From NCBI RefSeq assembly GCF_004138295.1, contig NZ_SCFM01000001.1:1-64000 (forward strand): a stretch of DNA of 64,000 bases, written 5' to 3'. The notes beneath the pieces were generated by a model that ran no database searches, was not told the origin of the DNA, and saw nothing but the letters and a program-made list of their open reading frames with translations. A program made the position numbers and the translations under genes. This DNA comes from Ectobacillus funiculus (lineage in GTDB: Bacteria > Bacillota > Bacilli > Bacillales > Bacillaceae_G). Positions 26,657 to 36,923 of the stretch are shown piece by piece (the first letter of the stretch is position 1; each line of letters starts with the position of its first letter).

Positions 26657-27193
26657 GTGAAAAAAACATTGCTAATTGATATGGACTCGGTAATATGTGA
26701 CTTAATGTCAGTATGGCATGAGCGTTATAACAGAGATTATCAGGATAATTTAACTGTTGATCGGTTAGAATGTTGGAATTCTGAAAAATATGTCAAGCCT
26801 GAATGCGGGACAAAAATATATGATTATTTAAAGGAACCTGGTTTATTTCTAGGATTAGAACCACTTCCTAATGCTATCGAGGTGCTAGAAAGATTACACG
26901 GTAAGTATGATATTTTAATAGTAACAAGCAGTGTTTCTAATGCTTTTGCCGAAAAGGAACTATGGATCGAAAAGTATCTTCCTTTTATTGGAAAACATAA
27001 TTTGGTTTTTTCTCATCGTAAAGATATGATTGTGGGAGATTTATTGTTTGACGATGCGCCGCACAATTTAACAGCGTTTTCCTCAACAGGCCGGATTGCA
27101 GTAGCGATGGATTATCCTTATAACAAAGAAGTCCCTGTTCCAAGGGTTAAAAATTGGCTGGAGTTTGAAGAGTTTCTAAAAAAAGGGGACTGA
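26657..27193 (+). CDS. 5'(3')-deoxyribonucleotidase (NT5C family HAD)
   Basis: A 178-residue HAD phosphatase that removes phosphate from deoxynucleoside monophosphates. Motif I is LLIDMDSVICDL (about 4-15; nucleophile Asp plus the second Asp), motif II is VTSSVS (about 89-94), a motif III lysine precedes DMIVGD, and LLFDDAPHN is motif IV. GTG start nine bases after AAGGTGG. The next gene begins 16 bases downstream, so the two are co-transcribed. Confidence 0.82.
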   Translation: MKKTLLIDMDSVICDLMSVWHERYNRDYQDNLTVDRLECWNSEKYVKPECGTKIYDYLKEPGLFLGLEPLPNAIEVLERLHGKYDILIVTSSVSNAFAEKELWIEKYLPFIGKHNLVFSHRKDMIVGDLLFDDAPHNLTAFSSTGRIAVAMDYPYNKEVPVPRVKNWLEFEEFLKKGD

Positions 27194-27209
27194 GAGGGGG
27201 ATAGGCTGC

Positions 27210-28163
27210 ATGCAACATGTTGATGTAATCATTATTGGGGGTGGACCAGCAGGAATTTCGGCTGCGATATGGTGCAAGAGACTGGGAGTTAACCATCTCC
27301 TTCTTGAGAAAAAGGAAGAACTGGGCGGACAATTCTCCAAGATCCATAATGAAATTATCGATTATCCAGGGCTATATGCTAAGGATGGCAAGGAAATGCA
27401 AAGGATGTTTGTAGAGCAGTTTGACTGCTCAGGATGCTCATACAGATTAGGTACAAACATTTTCTCTATTAATCATTCCCTACAAACGATTAAGATTCAA
27501 CAGAAAAATAAAATAGAAGAAATTCACTTTAACTATCTAGTGTTAGCGACAGGGACTAATCAAAGAAAGCTTGAGGTTCCTGGAGAGAAGGAAATGATAG
27601 ATAGAGGAGAAAGCTATTCTGCTACAGCAGACAGATATTTGTTTAAAAATAAGATAGTTGCTGTTGTAGGTGGAGGAGACCGTGCTTTTGAAGGAGCAAT
27701 TTTATTAGCGGAGGCAGGAGCAATAGTTTATTTAATCCACCGTTCTAAATATTTTAAGGCAAGAACCCAATATACTGATATCGCTTCTCAAAAAGGGAAT
27801 ATAAAAATTATTACAGATACTAAAGTCACCGCCATTCATGGAGACAAGCAGGTAACATCCATCGATCTGATCAATACGCATTTAAATAAGGTTTTTTCCT
27901 TAGAGATAGACGCTCTATTTGTAAGAATAGGAACAAAGCCAAATACTGAGTTGATTGAAGATAACATAGAAATAACTGAGCAAGGGGTAGTAGTTGTAGA
28001 TCACATAGGAAAAACTAGTAATGATTCTATTTATGCAATAGGTGATATTTGCACAAAGCCTTTATTTTCTAGTATCGTCTCTTCAGTGGGACAAGGAGCC
28101 ATTGCTGCAAAGCATATATCCCTACGTCTAACTAGCAATGATGAACACGTAACTTGGTCTTAA
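27210..28163 (+). CDS. Thioredoxin-reductase-like flavoprotein lacking the CxxC
   Basis: A 317-residue FAD/NAD(P)-dependent oxidoreductase. FAD site GGGPAGISAAIWCKRLG (about 10-26), LGGQFS, ATGTNQRKL, NADPH-type VVGGGDRAFEGA (about 147-158), and C-terminal YAIGDICTKP then SSVGQGAIAAKH. In TrxB the redox centre is CATC; here the aligned residues are SATA, so it cannot be an ordinary thioredoxin reductase. Ferredoxin-NADP or bacillithiol-type reductases of the same fold also lack it, but their other signatures differ. It is co-transcribed with the nucleotidase. Substrate unknown. Confidence 0.8.
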   Translation: MQHVDVIIIGGGPAGISAAIWCKRLGVNHLLLEKKEELGGQFSKIHNEIIDYPGLYAKDGKEMQRMFVEQFDCSGCSYRLGTNIFSINHSLQTIKIQQKNKIEEIHFNYLVLATGTNQRKLEVPGEKEMIDRGESYSATADRYLFKNKIVAVVGGGDRAFEGAILLAEAGAIVYLIHRSKYFKARTQYTDIASQKGNIKIITDTKVTAIHGDKQVTSIDLINTHLNKVFSLEIDALFVRIGTKPNTELIEDNIEITEQGVVVVDHIGKTSNDSIYAIGDICTKPLFSSIVSSVGQGAIAAKHISLRLTSNDEHVTWS

Positions 28164-28177
28164 TAGTTAGGAGTATA

Positions 28178-28192
28178 ACTTATAAGTAACAT
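28178..28192. promoter_or_regulatory. Second copy of ACTTATAAGTAACAT
   Basis: A 15-base direct match to the sequence at 22955-22969, just after the flavoprotein gene and about 280 bases before ppc. Candidate operator or insertion scar. Confidence 0.35.
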
Positions 28193-28211
28193 AATATAAA
28201 ATTATTAAGAC

Positions 28212-28257
28212 AGTCTGCATCCATACATATAGAAAGTGTATTACTGCAGACTTTTTC
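28212..28257 (+). terminator. Terminator of the nucleotidase-flavoprotein pair
   Basis: AGTCTGCA/TGCAGACT with TTTTT following. Confidence 0.8.
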
Positions 28258-28456
28258 TCCATCCCACTTCAGAAACAGTACTAATATTATCAAAAAAATC
28301 AGCAAATAATACGATTTTTCGACAAGAAACGAAGTATGCTAGTTAATAATTAATCAGTCTGTGGTATAATAAATCAATGCTTCATATGCAGTGGTATTAC
28401 TCATAGAACATTAAGGAATTACCACATAATTACCACTTTGGAGGGTTGTAACTACA

Positions 28457-31222
28457 ATGACATTACATTTATCCGTAAAAGAGCAAGGTCACGGCGACCC
28501 TTTGCAACGAGATGTAAAATTTTTGGGAGATATCTTAGATGAGGTTCTTCTTCATGAAGGGGGGCAAGCATTAGTCAATAAGGTGGAGAACATCCGTAGT
28601 ATTGCAAAATCACTTCGAGATGAGCATAATCCATCTGTGTACGCACAGTTAAAAGAAGAAATGACAAATTTACAGCCGCCATTAAGGCAGAATGTAATTC
28701 GGTCGTTTTCTATTTACTTACAGCTTGTGAATATTGCTGAGCAAACTCATCGAATTAGAAGACGTCGTGAGTATCAGCACCAGAGCGGTGAACTCCTTCA
28801 ACCAGGTTCCCTTGAAGATGGAGTGGCGTCTTTAATTGAAAATAATATTTCAACGGATATTGTTGAAAATGCTTTACAAACATTATCACTTGAGTTGATT
28901 ATTACGGCTCATCCGACAGAAGCAACGAGACGGACGGTATTGCAAATTCACCAACGTATCGCTAACTTGTTACAGCAATTAGATCAGCCGTGCACAAAAC
29001 GTGAAAAGGAAGACCTAGAAGAGAGCTTATTTAACGAAATCACGGTATTATGGCAAACAGATGAATTGAGAGATCACAAGCTTACTGTTATGAATGAAGT
29101 GAAAAACGGTCTCTATTATTTTGATGAAACGTTATTTGATGTGCTGCCTCAAGTTCATCAAGACTTAGAGGATTTACTTGTTGAGAAGTATGGACAAAAT
29201 TGGGATGTACCTACCTTCCTTCGCTTTGGCTCCTGGATCGGCGGCGATCGTGATGGTAACCCAAATGTAACTGCTGCAATGACGTGGAAAACGTTAGAGC
29301 AACAACGTGAACTAGCTTTGCAAAAATACAAAGCTGCTCTTCAAGTTTTGATGAAGCGACTAAGTCATTCGACAAAGAGGATACAGGTCAGTGAGGAGCT
29401 GCTTAACTCAGTTGAACAGGAAACAGCTTTATTTGAAGGGCAAAAGAAATGGCGAAATGAAGATGAAATTTATCGCTGCAAAGTAACCATTATGCTTGAA
29501 AAATTAGAGCAATGTGGTCAAAGCGGTGCGGGATATCAGTCTGCTGATGAACTGCTTCGTGATATTGTGATGATTGAAAAGAGCATTAAAAGTCATCATC
29601 CGCATGGCTATGCATTAAAAATGCTGCGAAAATTAAAGCGACAAGTTGAGTTATTCGGCTTCCATTTGGCTACTCTTGATATTCGCAACCATAGTGGGGA
29701 ACATGAATCTGCAATTGCCGAAATCTTCAAAACAGTCAATGTTACTCCTGACTATAAAGCGTTGACCGAAGAGGAAAAAATGGCTGTTTTAACAAAAGTT
29801 TTACAAGATCGCAGACCATTAATCTCAATTTTTGATACGTATTCTCCAGAAACGCAAGAAATCATCGAAGTATTCCGGATGATTAGAAGAGCGAAAGAGG
29901 AATTTGGCGATCGTGCTATTGAAGTGTATTTAATAAGTATGACGCAATCTTCCAGCGACTTGTTAGAAGTGCTCGTTCTAGCTAAAGAGGTTGGCTTATA
30001 TCGTGTTTATCCGGATGGTCGCGTTGTAAGCAATCTGCATGTTGCTCCATTATTGGAAACAATCGATGATTTAACAGCGGGTCCAAAGCTGATGGAACGA
30101 TTATTCCAGCTAGAGTTATATCGTAACCATATAGCTGCTCGCAATAACTTGCAGGAAATTATGTTAGGTTACTCCGACGGCAGCAAAGACGGCGGTACGC
30201 TTACTGCTAACTGGAAGCTTTATAAAGCGCAGCAAGAGATTCATGATATGGCGAAGCAATATGATATCCGCTTGAAGTTCTTCCACGGACGCGGCGGCTC
30301 TTTAGGACGCGGCGGCGGTCCTCTAAATCGCAGTCTATTGTCACAGCCTGCTGAGACATTAGGAGATGGTGTAAAAATCACGGAGCAAGGAGAAGTTCTG
30401 TCTTCTCGTTACCTATTGTCTGAGATTGCGTATCGCAGTCTTGAGCAAGCTACAAGCACGCTGCTTACAGCGATTGCACATGTATCAAATGAGGCTGAAC
30501 AAGATGATTTACGCTCTGCGGAGTGGGAACAAGCGATGGATGAGATTGCAGCGTATGCTTTAGAAAAGTATCAATCACTTGTTTTCAAAGATCCGGATTT
30601 CTTAACATACTTTAGACAAGCTACTCCTTTACTTGAGCTTGGGGCTCTTAATATTGGTTCTAGACCAATGAGCCGTAAAGGAAGCAATCGATTTGAAGAT
30701 TTGCGTGCGATTCCGTGGGTGTTTGCATGGACACAAAGCCGTCAATTAATGCCTGCTTGGTTTGCAGCAGGAACTGGCTTGCAAAGTTTTGTTGAGAAGA
30801 AAGAAGGATTGGTTTTACTTCAGCAAATGTACCAAAAGTGGCCATTTTTCCGCTCGACTATCGATAACTTGCAAATGGCTTTAACAAAAGCTGATTTAAC
30901 AACTGCAAAAGAGTATGCAGATATGGTTAAAGACGAAGAAATTGAACAAAGAATCTTTGGTGTAATTACGGAGGAGTATAATAAAACAAAAGATATTATC
31001 CTGCAAATTACAGGACAAAGTAGTTTACTTGACCATGTTCCAAATATTCAAGAATCAGTTCGACTTCGCAATCCATATGTTGATCCGTTGAACTTCCTTC
31101 AAGTTCAGCTTCTTTCAGAGCTTCGTCAAAAAGCAGAGAAGAATGATGATACAAGTGAGCTGCTCCGCGAAGTATTGCTTACTATCAACGGTGTTGCTGC
31201 AGGATTACGAAATACAGGTTGA
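28457..31222 (+). CDS. ppc: Phosphoenolpyruvate carboxylase
   Basis: Converts PEP and bicarbonate to oxaloacetate, refilling the TCA cycle. 921 residues, the usual length. The two active-site signatures are present: ITAHPTEATRRTVL (catalytic His, about 151-164) and FHGRGGSLGRGGGP (about 613-626). SWIGGDRDGNPNVT lies near 253-266. The C-terminal NTG is typical. The ATG follows TGGAGGGTTGTAACTACA. It is monocistronic with a clear terminator. Confidence 0.96.
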   Translation: MTLHLSVKEQGHGDPLQRDVKFLGDILDEVLLHEGGQALVNKVENIRSIAKSLRDEHNPSVYAQLKEEMTNLQPPLRQNVIRSFSIYLQLVNIAEQTHRIRRRREYQHQSGELLQPGSLEDGVASLIENNISTDIVENALQTLSLELIITAHPTEATRRTVLQIHQRIANLLQQLDQPCTKREKEDLEESLFNEITVLWQTDELRDHKLTVMNEVKNGLYYFDETLFDVLPQVHQDLEDLLVEKYGQNWDVPTFLRFGSWIGGDRDGNPNVTAAMTWKTLEQQRELALQKYKAALQVLMKRLSHSTKRIQVSEELLNSVEQETALFEGQKKWRNEDEIYRCKVTIMLEKLEQCGQSGAGYQSADELLRDIVMIEKSIKSHHPHGYALKMLRKLKRQVELFGFHLATLDIRNHSGEHESAIAEIFKTVNVTPDYKALTEEEKMAVLTKVLQDRRPLISIFDTYSPETQEIIEVFRMIRRAKEEFGDRAIEVYLISMTQSSSDLLEVLVLAKEVGLYRVYPDGRVVSNLHVAPLLETIDDLTAGPKLMERLFQLELYRNHIAARNNLQEIMLGYSDGSKDGGTLTANWKLYKAQQEIHDMAKQYDIRLKFFHGRGGSLGRGGGPLNRSLLSQPAETLGDGVKITEQGEVLSSRYLLSEIAYRSLEQATSTLLTAIAHVSNEAEQDDLRSAEWEQAMDEIAAYALEKYQSLVFKDPDFLTYFRQATPLLELGALNIGSRPMSRKGSNRFEDLRAIPWVFAWTQSRQLMPAWFAAGTGLQSFVEKKEGLVLLQQMYQKWPFFRSTIDNLQMALTKADLTTAKEYADMVKDEEIEQRIFGVITEEYNKTKDIILQITGQSSLLDHVPNIQESVRLRNPYVDPLNFLQVQLLSELRQKAEKNDDTSELLREVLLTINGVAAGLRNTG

Positions 31223-31263
31223 TATCTAAGCTAACGTTTTTTGTTTAAATATGTTATGAAAAG

Positions 31264-31295
31264 CAACAGCCCGTAACTTTATTGTTACGGGCTGT
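31264..31295 (+). terminator. Terminator of ppc
   Basis: AACAGCCCGTAAC/GTTACGGGCTGTT with a 6-nt loop. The T tract is poor, but the stem is long. Confidence 0.75.
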
Positions 31296-31427
31296 TAGTG
31301 TTGTAGAAAGAAAACCACCGGTGGCTCTAACTTAATACAAATTCTACTAGCGATTCTTGCTTTTTTTACTATAACGAAAAAGCACTTTGCCTCAAATTAG
31401 TGAATTGAATTTTTAGAAAAAAATTAA

Positions 31428-31445
31428 TTGAAAACGCTTTCTTTT
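31428..31445 (+). promoter_or_regulatory. Catabolite-responsive element (cre)
   Basis: TTGAAAACGCTTTCTTTT fits the CcpA cre consensus (TGAAARCGYTTTC core) fully. A -10 like TAGAAT at about 31461 places the site over the -35, so CcpA would repress the next gene. Confidence 0.65.
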
Positions 31446-31495
31446 TTGCTGAAAGAGTGCTAGAATAAAACTATCAAAAGGGAGTGATAAATGTG

Positions 31496-31837
31496 ATGGT
31501 GGAAAACAAATTATTTTTAGAAGAGTTAAAAGTTTTTGTTGAAAAAGGTTTGACACTTAATGAGTATGATGTAGAATATTTGCAGGAAAAATTCGATAAG
31601 AGTCTGGATCTGATCAATCAGCTTTATCAGCTCTTGATGGAACAACATCACATGCTGCCAATAGTTTCTGATATTGAAGCAGACGTATACTGTTCCATGA
31701 TTGGTTACGAAATTGAACATGGTAGAACTCTTTACGGCGCGTCGTTGGCGGTAGCTGAACGTTTTCAAATTCCTCAAACATATGTAAAATATAAAATAAA
31801 AGATTACAATCAACCGCGGGTAGCTCACATTGCATAA
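31496..31837 (+). CDS. Hypothetical protein behind a cre site
   Basis: A 113-residue soluble, mostly helical protein that I do not recognise. It is acidic in the first half (EELKVFVEKGLTLNEYDVEY) with a basic end. AAAGGGAG precedes several start codons (GTG 31484, GTG 31493, ATG 31496); the last is used. The cre site over its promoter suggests it is made when preferred sugars run out. A terminator follows, so it stands alone. Confidence 0.7.
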   Translation: MVENKLFLEELKVFVEKGLTLNEYDVEYLQEKFDKSLDLINQLYQLLMEQHHMLPIVSDIEADVYCSMIGYEIEHGRTLYGASLAVAERFQIPQTYVKYKIKDYNQPRVAHIA

Positions 31838-31857
31838 ACAGACTTTTTATTATCCAT

Positions 31858-31899
31858 AAGAGAGTCATTCTTATTAACATATAAGAGGACTCTCTTTTT
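31858..31899 (+). terminator. Terminator
   Basis: AAGAGAGTC/GACTCTCTT with a T run, 20 bases after the stop. The rest of the 340-bp gap to cysJ (to 32178) shows no S-box or T-box motif. An AT-rich promoter-like region with TTGACA at 32112 is present without a well-spaced -10. Confidence 0.8.
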
Positions 31900-32178
31900 A
31901 TATGTTTGATTGCATATTTTCATTTGCTGGAACGAGTCTATATGTTATAAAGCCTCCCGACTTCAAACATTCCGTAAGAAGGTTAAGTGGCGGATGTATT
32001 CATAAGTATTCACTAATGGTTTATATAATTAAAACTGATTTGACTTATAGTAATAGTAGAGATACGATTGAGTTAATCATTTTTTCACTGAAAGGTGAAG
32101 GGTAAGGATTATTGACAATAGTCATTATAAACAAAATGACATACAATCAGTTTATATTTATTTGAGAGGTGGATATCG

Positions 32179-34014
32179 TTGCAACTTCAGGTAATAAACA
32201 GTCCGTTTAACCAGGAGCAGGCAGAGCTCCTTAACCGTCTTCTGCCAACCTTGACAGAATCGCAAAAAATCTGGCTGAGTGGCTATTTAGCTGCAGCCCA
32301 GCCTGCTATTCAGGCTGTTTCCGCTTTAGGAACACTAGAAGCACATGTGGCAGAGGTGCCTACCGCGAACGCTGGACCGACAGTCTCTAAAGAAGTGACT
32401 ATTTTGTACGGATCACAAACAGGTAACGCACAAAAGCTTGCAGGGAAAGCAGGCAAGACGCTTGAGGCTCAAGGATTTCAAGTAACAGTTTCGTCCATGA
32501 GCGATTTTAAGCCGAATAATTTGAAGAAGGTTCAAAATCTACTGATTGTCGCAAGTACACATGGAGAAGGCGAGCCGCCAGATAATGCGCTGTCATTCCA
32601 TGAGTTTCTTTACGGCAAACGGGCGCCAAAGCTAGACGATCTTCGTTTTTCTGTGTTGTCGCTTGGGGACAGCTCATACGAGTTCTTCTGTCAAACAGGA
32701 AAAGACTTTGATCAACGCCTAGAACAGCTTGGCGGCACGCGTCTGTACCCCCGTGTTGATTGCGATCTTGATTTTGAAGAGCCGGCAAGCAAATGGATAG
32801 AAGGAGTCTTAGGCAGCTTAAGTGAAGCGAAGGGCGAAAGTGTTGCTCTTGCTACGGCAGCGGCAACTCAGGCGCAAGCAACTGAATCTGTGTATTCTCG
32901 AACAAATCCGTTTCATGCGGAAGTACTTGAGAATTTAAACTTGAATGGTCGCGGTTCCAATAAAGAAACGCGTCATCTTGAGATATCTCTTGAAGGCTCT
33001 GGACTCACATATGAACCAGGGGATAGCCTTGGTATTTATCCGCAAAATGACCCGGATCTTGTAGATCAGCTTCTTGAGGAAACGAAATGGAATCCGGAAG
33101 AAGCGGTGACGGTTAATAAAGAAGGAGATGTTCGTCCGCTTAGAGAAGCGCTCCTCTCTCATTTTGAAATTACTGTTTTAACAAAACCGTTTCTTGAGCA
33201 GGCTGCGAAACTTTCTGGAAATGAGGCTTTACGTGAGCTTACATTGCCGGAGAATAAAGAAAAATTAAAAGAATATGCTGCTGGGCGCGATGTACTGGAT
33301 TTAATTCGTGACTTCGGTCCATGGAATGCATCAGCACCAGAGTTTGTCTCCATTCTGCGGAAACTACCGCCTCGTTTGTATTCTATTGCGAGCAGCTTGT
33401 CCGCAAATCCGGATGAGGTCCATTTAACAATTGGTGCTGTCCGCTATGATGCACATGGACGTGAGCGAAAAGGTGTTTGCTCTATTTTATGTGCGGAGCG
33501 TCTACAGCCAGGAGATACATTGCCAATTTATATTCAGCGCAGTCACTTTAGATTGCCTGAAAATCCAAGTACGCCAATTATCATGGTTGGACCAGGAACA
33601 GGCGTTGCGCCATTCCGTGCTTTTATGCAGGAGCGGGAAGAGGCCGGAGCAGAAGGTAAGTCATGGATGTTCTTTGGCGACCAGCATTTCGTTACAGATT
33701 TCCTTTACCAAACTGAATGGCAAAAATGGCTTAAAGATGGTGTGTTAACGAAAATGGATGTTGCCTTTTCTCGTGACACAGCTGAAAAAGTATATGTACA
33801 GCACCGCATGCTTGAGCACAGCAAAGAGTTATTTGCGTGGCTTCAAGAAGGAGCAGCCTTTTACGTGTGCGGAGACAAGCAGCATATGGCGCGTGACGTG
33901 CATAATGCCCTGCTTGAGATTATCGAAAAAGAGGGCGGCGTGAGTCGTGAAGAGGCAGAAGCTTATCTTGCCGACATGAAAAAACAAAAACGTTATCAAC
34001 GTGATGTATACTGA
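32179..34014 (+). CDS. cysJ: Sulfite reductase flavoprotein (alpha subunit)
   Basis: Passes electrons from NADPH through FAD and FMN to CysI for sulfite to sulfide reduction in cysteine synthesis. 611 residues. Flavodoxin domain (about 70-210, [15 protein letters not shown]), FAD domain (about 235-450, [22 protein letters not shown]), NADPH domain to the end ([29 protein letters not shown]). TTG start behind GAGAGGTGGATATCG. cysI begins 26 bases later, so the two form one transcript. Confidence 0.95.
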   Translation: MQLQVINSPFNQEQAELLNRLLPTLTESQKIWLSGYLAAAQPAIQAVSALGTLEAHVAEVPTANAGPTVSKEVTILYGSQTGNAQKLAGKAGKTLEAQGFQVTVSSMSDFKPNNLKKVQNLLIVASTHGEGEPPDNALSFHEFLYGKRAPKLDDLRFSVLSLGDSSYEFFCQTGKDFDQRLEQLGGTRLYPRVDCDLDFEEPASKWIEGVLGSLSEAKGESVALATAAATQAQATESVYSRTNPFHAEVLENLNLNGRGSNKETRHLEISLEGSGLTYEPGDSLGIYPQNDPDLVDQLLEETKWNPEEAVTVNKEGDVRPLREALLSHFEITVLTKPFLEQAAKLSGNEALRELTLPENKEKLKEYAAGRDVLDLIRDFGPWNASAPEFVSILRKLPPRLYSIASSLSANPDEVHLTIGAVRYDAHGRERKGVCSILCAERLQPGDTLPIYIQRSHFRLPENPSTPIIMVGPGTGVAPFRAFMQEREEAGAEGKSWMFFGDQHFVTDFLYQTEWQKWLKDGVLTKMDVAFSRDTAEKVYVQHRMLEHSKELFAWLQEGAAFYVCGDKQHMARDVHNALLEIIEKEGGVSREEAEAYLADMKKQKRYQRDVY

Positions 34015-34040
34015 TTTGGATTGAAAGGAGCTTTTTCAAC

Positions 34041-35759
34041 ATGGTGAACCAAATTTTAAAAGCCCCAGACGGCTCGCCAAGCGACGTTGAGGGAATAAAA
34101 GATAGAAGTAATTATTTACGCGGTACGCTGAAGGAAGTAATGCTGGATCGGATGACAGCTGGGATTCCTGAAGATGATAATCGTTTGATGAAACATCACG
34201 GCAGCTACTTGCAGGATGACCGTGATCTCCGCAATGAGCGCCAAAAGCAAAAATTGGAGCCTGCGTACCAATTCATGCTGCGCGTTCGTTTGCCAGGCGG
34301 TGTAGCATCATCGGATCAGTGGCTTGTTATGGATGACCTTGCTCAAAAATACGGAAATGGGACGTTGAAGCTAACAACACGTGAAACATTCCAAATTCAT
34401 GGTATTTTAAAATGGAACATGAAACAAACGATTCAAGAAATCCATGCGTCTATGATGGATACGATAGCTGCATGCGGTGACGTGAACCGGAATGTTATGT
34501 GTACTTCCAATCCATATCAATCTGAAATTCATGCTGAAGTGCATGAGTGGTCAAAAGTTTTAAGTGACCAATTGTTGCCTCGTACAAGAGCGTATCATGA
34601 AATTTGGCTAGATGAGGAAAAAGTGGCCGGTACACCGGAGGTAGAAGAAGTTGAACCGATGTACGGACCGCTGTATTTACCGCGGAAGTTTAAAATCGGG
34701 ATTGCGGTTCCTCCAGCGAATGATATTGATGTCTTTTCACAAGACCTTGGCTTCATTGCAGTTGTGGAGGAAGACAAGCTTATCGGCTTTAACGTGGCAA
34801 TCGGCGGCGGTATGGGGATGACGCATGGCGACAAAGCGACATATCCGCAGCTTGCTAAAGTGATTGGTTTCTGTAAGCCGGAGCAAATGTATGATGTAGC
34901 TGAAAAAGTTATCACGATTCAGCGCGATTATGGAAACCGTTCTGTCCGCAAATATGCTCGTTTCAAGTACACAGTTGATCGACTTGGACTGGAAAATGTT
35001 AAGGCTGAATTGGAGAACCGCTTAGGCTGGAAACTAGATGAAGCGAAACCATACCAGTTTGAGAGTAATGGCGACCGTTATGGCTGGGTACAGGGGCTTA
35101 AAGGAGAATGGCATTTCACGCTATTTGTTGAAGGCGGCCGTATTACTGATTATGATGACTATAAGCTAATGACGGGAATTCGTGAGATTGCTAAGGTTCA
35201 TACGGGTGAATTCCGTCTGACGGCAAATCAAAATCTGATTATTGCCAATGTATCAAGTCAGAAAAAGAAAAAAATCAATGAACTCATTGAACAGTATGGT
35301 TTAACAGATGGCCAGCATTATTCTGCACTTCGCCGCAGTTCAATCGCCTGTGTTGCGCTTCCGACATGTGGATTAGCAATGGCGGAAGCTGAGCGATATT
35401 TACCAGGCCTTATTAGTAAGATTGATGTTATTATTGATGAGAATGGCTTGCGTGATGAAGAAATCACAATCCGCATGACAGGCTGTCCGAACGGCTGCGG
35501 TCGTCATGCACTTGGTGAAATTGGCTTTATTGGTAAGTCTCCAGGCAAATACAATATGTATCTTGGTGCTGCATTTGATGGTAGCCGTTTAAGCAAAATA
35601 CACCGTGAAAGTATTGGTGAGGAAGAGATTTTGAGTGAGCTGCGTGTGCTTCTGCCTCGCTACGCGAAAGAACGAAACGAAGGTGAGCACTTCGGTGACT
35701 TTGTTATCCGCGCCGGCATCGTCAAAGAAACGACAGATGGTACGAATTTTCACGAGTAA
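34041..35759 (+). CDS. cysI: Sulfite reductase hemoprotein (beta subunit)
   Basis: Siroheme/4Fe-4S enzyme taking six electrons from CysJ to reduce sulfite to sulfide. 572 residues. The cluster cysteines are present as CVALPTC (about 434-440) and CPNGCG (about 480-485). The siroheme-binding Arg region ([14 protein letters not shown]) is intact. ATG after AAGGAGC. A terminator follows at once, closing the cysJI operon. Other sulfate-assimilation genes are not in the window. Confidence 0.96.
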   Translation: MVNQILKAPDGSPSDVEGIKDRSNYLRGTLKEVMLDRMTAGIPEDDNRLMKHHGSYLQDDRDLRNERQKQKLEPAYQFMLRVRLPGGVASSDQWLVMDDLAQKYGNGTLKLTTRETFQIHGILKWNMKQTIQEIHASMMDTIAACGDVNRNVMCTSNPYQSEIHAEVHEWSKVLSDQLLPRTRAYHEIWLDEEKVAGTPEVEEVEPMYGPLYLPRKFKIGIAVPPANDIDVFSQDLGFIAVVEEDKLIGFNVAIGGGMGMTHGDKATYPQLAKVIGFCKPEQMYDVAEKVITIQRDYGNRSVRKYARFKYTVDRLGLENVKAELENRLGWKLDEAKPYQFESNGDRYGWVQGLKGEWHFTLFVEGGRITDYDDYKLMTGIREIAKVHTGEFRLTANQNLIIANVSSQKKKKINELIEQYGLTDGQHYSALRRSSIACVALPTCGLAMAEAERYLPGLISKIDVIIDENGLRDEEITIRMTGCPNGCGRHALGEIGFIGKSPGKYNMYLGAAFDGSRLSKIHRESIGEEEILSELRVLLPRYAKERNEGEHFGDFVIRAGIVKETTDGTNFHE

Positions 35760-35771
35760 TTAAGATAAATG

Positions 35772-35803
35772 AGAGACAGGATTCATTTCTGTCTCTTTTT
35801 TTG
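35772..35803 (+). terminator. Terminator of cysJI
   Basis: AGAGACAG/CTGTCTCT followed by a run of T. Confidence 0.9.
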
Positions 35804-35908
35804 TTTATTAAAACAAAACCTATATTAATTTTTTCTTCCTTACACATTTTGGGGTGATTATTTTATATTTTATTTTGCTATAATGATTGTCAGTGAAGGA
35901 GGATACGC

Positions 35909-36733
35909 ATGAAGAAGTTTTTAATATTTGTCTTAGTTGTAACGAGCTGCATAGCTTTAGGAGTTGCTGGTTGGTTTTATTATCCTAAATATCAAATTTA
36001 CAAGATGAAGAATGCCTCGGCTCCTTCTGTTGAAGCAGAAAAACGCAGCGTTTCGTATATAGATTATGTTCGTCAGCTTAATAAACCCGAATTGAAGCAT
36101 CTTGCGTTAGGGGATTCAATTATCCGCGGGATTGGGGCTGGTGAAAATGAAAGCTTTGTCGATCGTTTTTCAGCCATGCTAGAGCAACAAACGAACAAGC
36201 CTGTTGTATTGCAAAATGAAGGTGTTGCGGGAATGACAAGTTCTGAGCTAAATGCTCTTTTACAAACTGGGAAATTAGATGAGAGTATCCAAAAAGCGGA
36301 TATTATTACAATCAATATCGGAGGTAATGATATTATCCACTCTGTAAAAAACAGAAATTATCTTCAAGCGATTCAGTCATTTGATGGGCTGCAAGCTGCC
36401 TTTGTTGATAATCTTGCCCAAATCACAACAAAAGTGAATGAGCTTAATCCAAAGGCAATAGTTGTGTTGCTTGAATTATATAATCCTTTAGAGCCGGGGA
36501 GCGAATTGTATTCCTTGGCTGATCAGTTGCTGCCAAAGTGGAATGTGAAATTATATGAGGCAGCCAGCCGATTTAGCTCGTCCATTGTGATTGAGACAAC
36601 GAAAGTTATTAATGGGAAACATCTTCAATATCTTTCTGAAGATGGGGTGCATCCGAATGCTTTAGGATATGATGCAATTTCAAAGCAGATGCTGCAACAG
36701 TTTCAAAATCAATCAGTTGGAAAACCAGTATAA
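35909..36733 (+). CDS. SGNH/GDSL-family lipase or esterase (YpmR-like)
   Basis: A 274-residue exported hydrolase resembling B. subtilis YpmR. An N-terminal membrane anchor (about 4-24) precedes the catalytic domain. Block I ALGDSIIRGIG (Ser near 70), block III INIGGNDI (about 132-139) and block V DGVHPNALGYD (Asp and His near 247-251) give the catalytic set. It probably acts on lipids or cell-wall esters outside the membrane. ATG after AAGGAGG. Terminator downstream. Confidence 0.85.
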   Translation: MKKFLIFVLVVTSCIALGVAGWFYYPKYQIYKMKNASAPSVEAEKRSVSYIDYVRQLNKPELKHLALGDSIIRGIGAGENESFVDRFSAMLEQQTNKPVVLQNEGVAGMTSSELNALLQTGKLDESIQKADIITINIGGNDIIHSVKNRNYLQAIQSFDGLQAAFVDNLAQITTKVNELNPKAIVVLLELYNPLEPGSELYSLADQLLPKWNVKLYEAASRFSSSIVIETTKVINGKHLQYLSEDGVHPNALGYDAISKQMLQQFQNQSVGKPV

Positions 36734-36764
36734 AAAGTCGCTGTGAAGTAACAGCGACTTTTTA
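36731..36764 (+). terminator. Terminator of the SGNH hydrolase gene
   Basis: AAAAAGTCGCTGT/ACAGCGACTTTTT overlapping the stop codon region. Confidence 0.9.
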
Positions 36765-36765
36765 T

Positions 36766-36885
36766 CTACTTTAAGAAAGTATAAATTTCGAGCTGGAAGA
36801 CTATTCGATATAGCAAGAAATTTTAGGAATCCACTATAAGGGCCTCTACGCCTTTGTCTCCGCTCAAGAGCAAGGCTTGCCAAGT
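36766..36885 (+). repeat. Interspersed hairpin repeat, 3' end truncated
   Basis: CTACTTTAAGAAAGTATAAA opens it, with GAAATTTTAGGAAT in the middle and TTTGTCTCCGCTCAAGAGC later. It stops at CTTGCCAAG, before the terminal stem is complete. It lies between two convergent genes. Confidence 0.8.
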
Positions 36886-36923
36886 ATTTACTCCACCTAC
36901 GTTATCCCTTTACTATACTTACT

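Noticed and set aside
31902-32105. 67-codon frame between the cre-controlled gene and cysJ
   Set aside because: It begins in the terminator T tract, has no ribosome site and no recognisable content.
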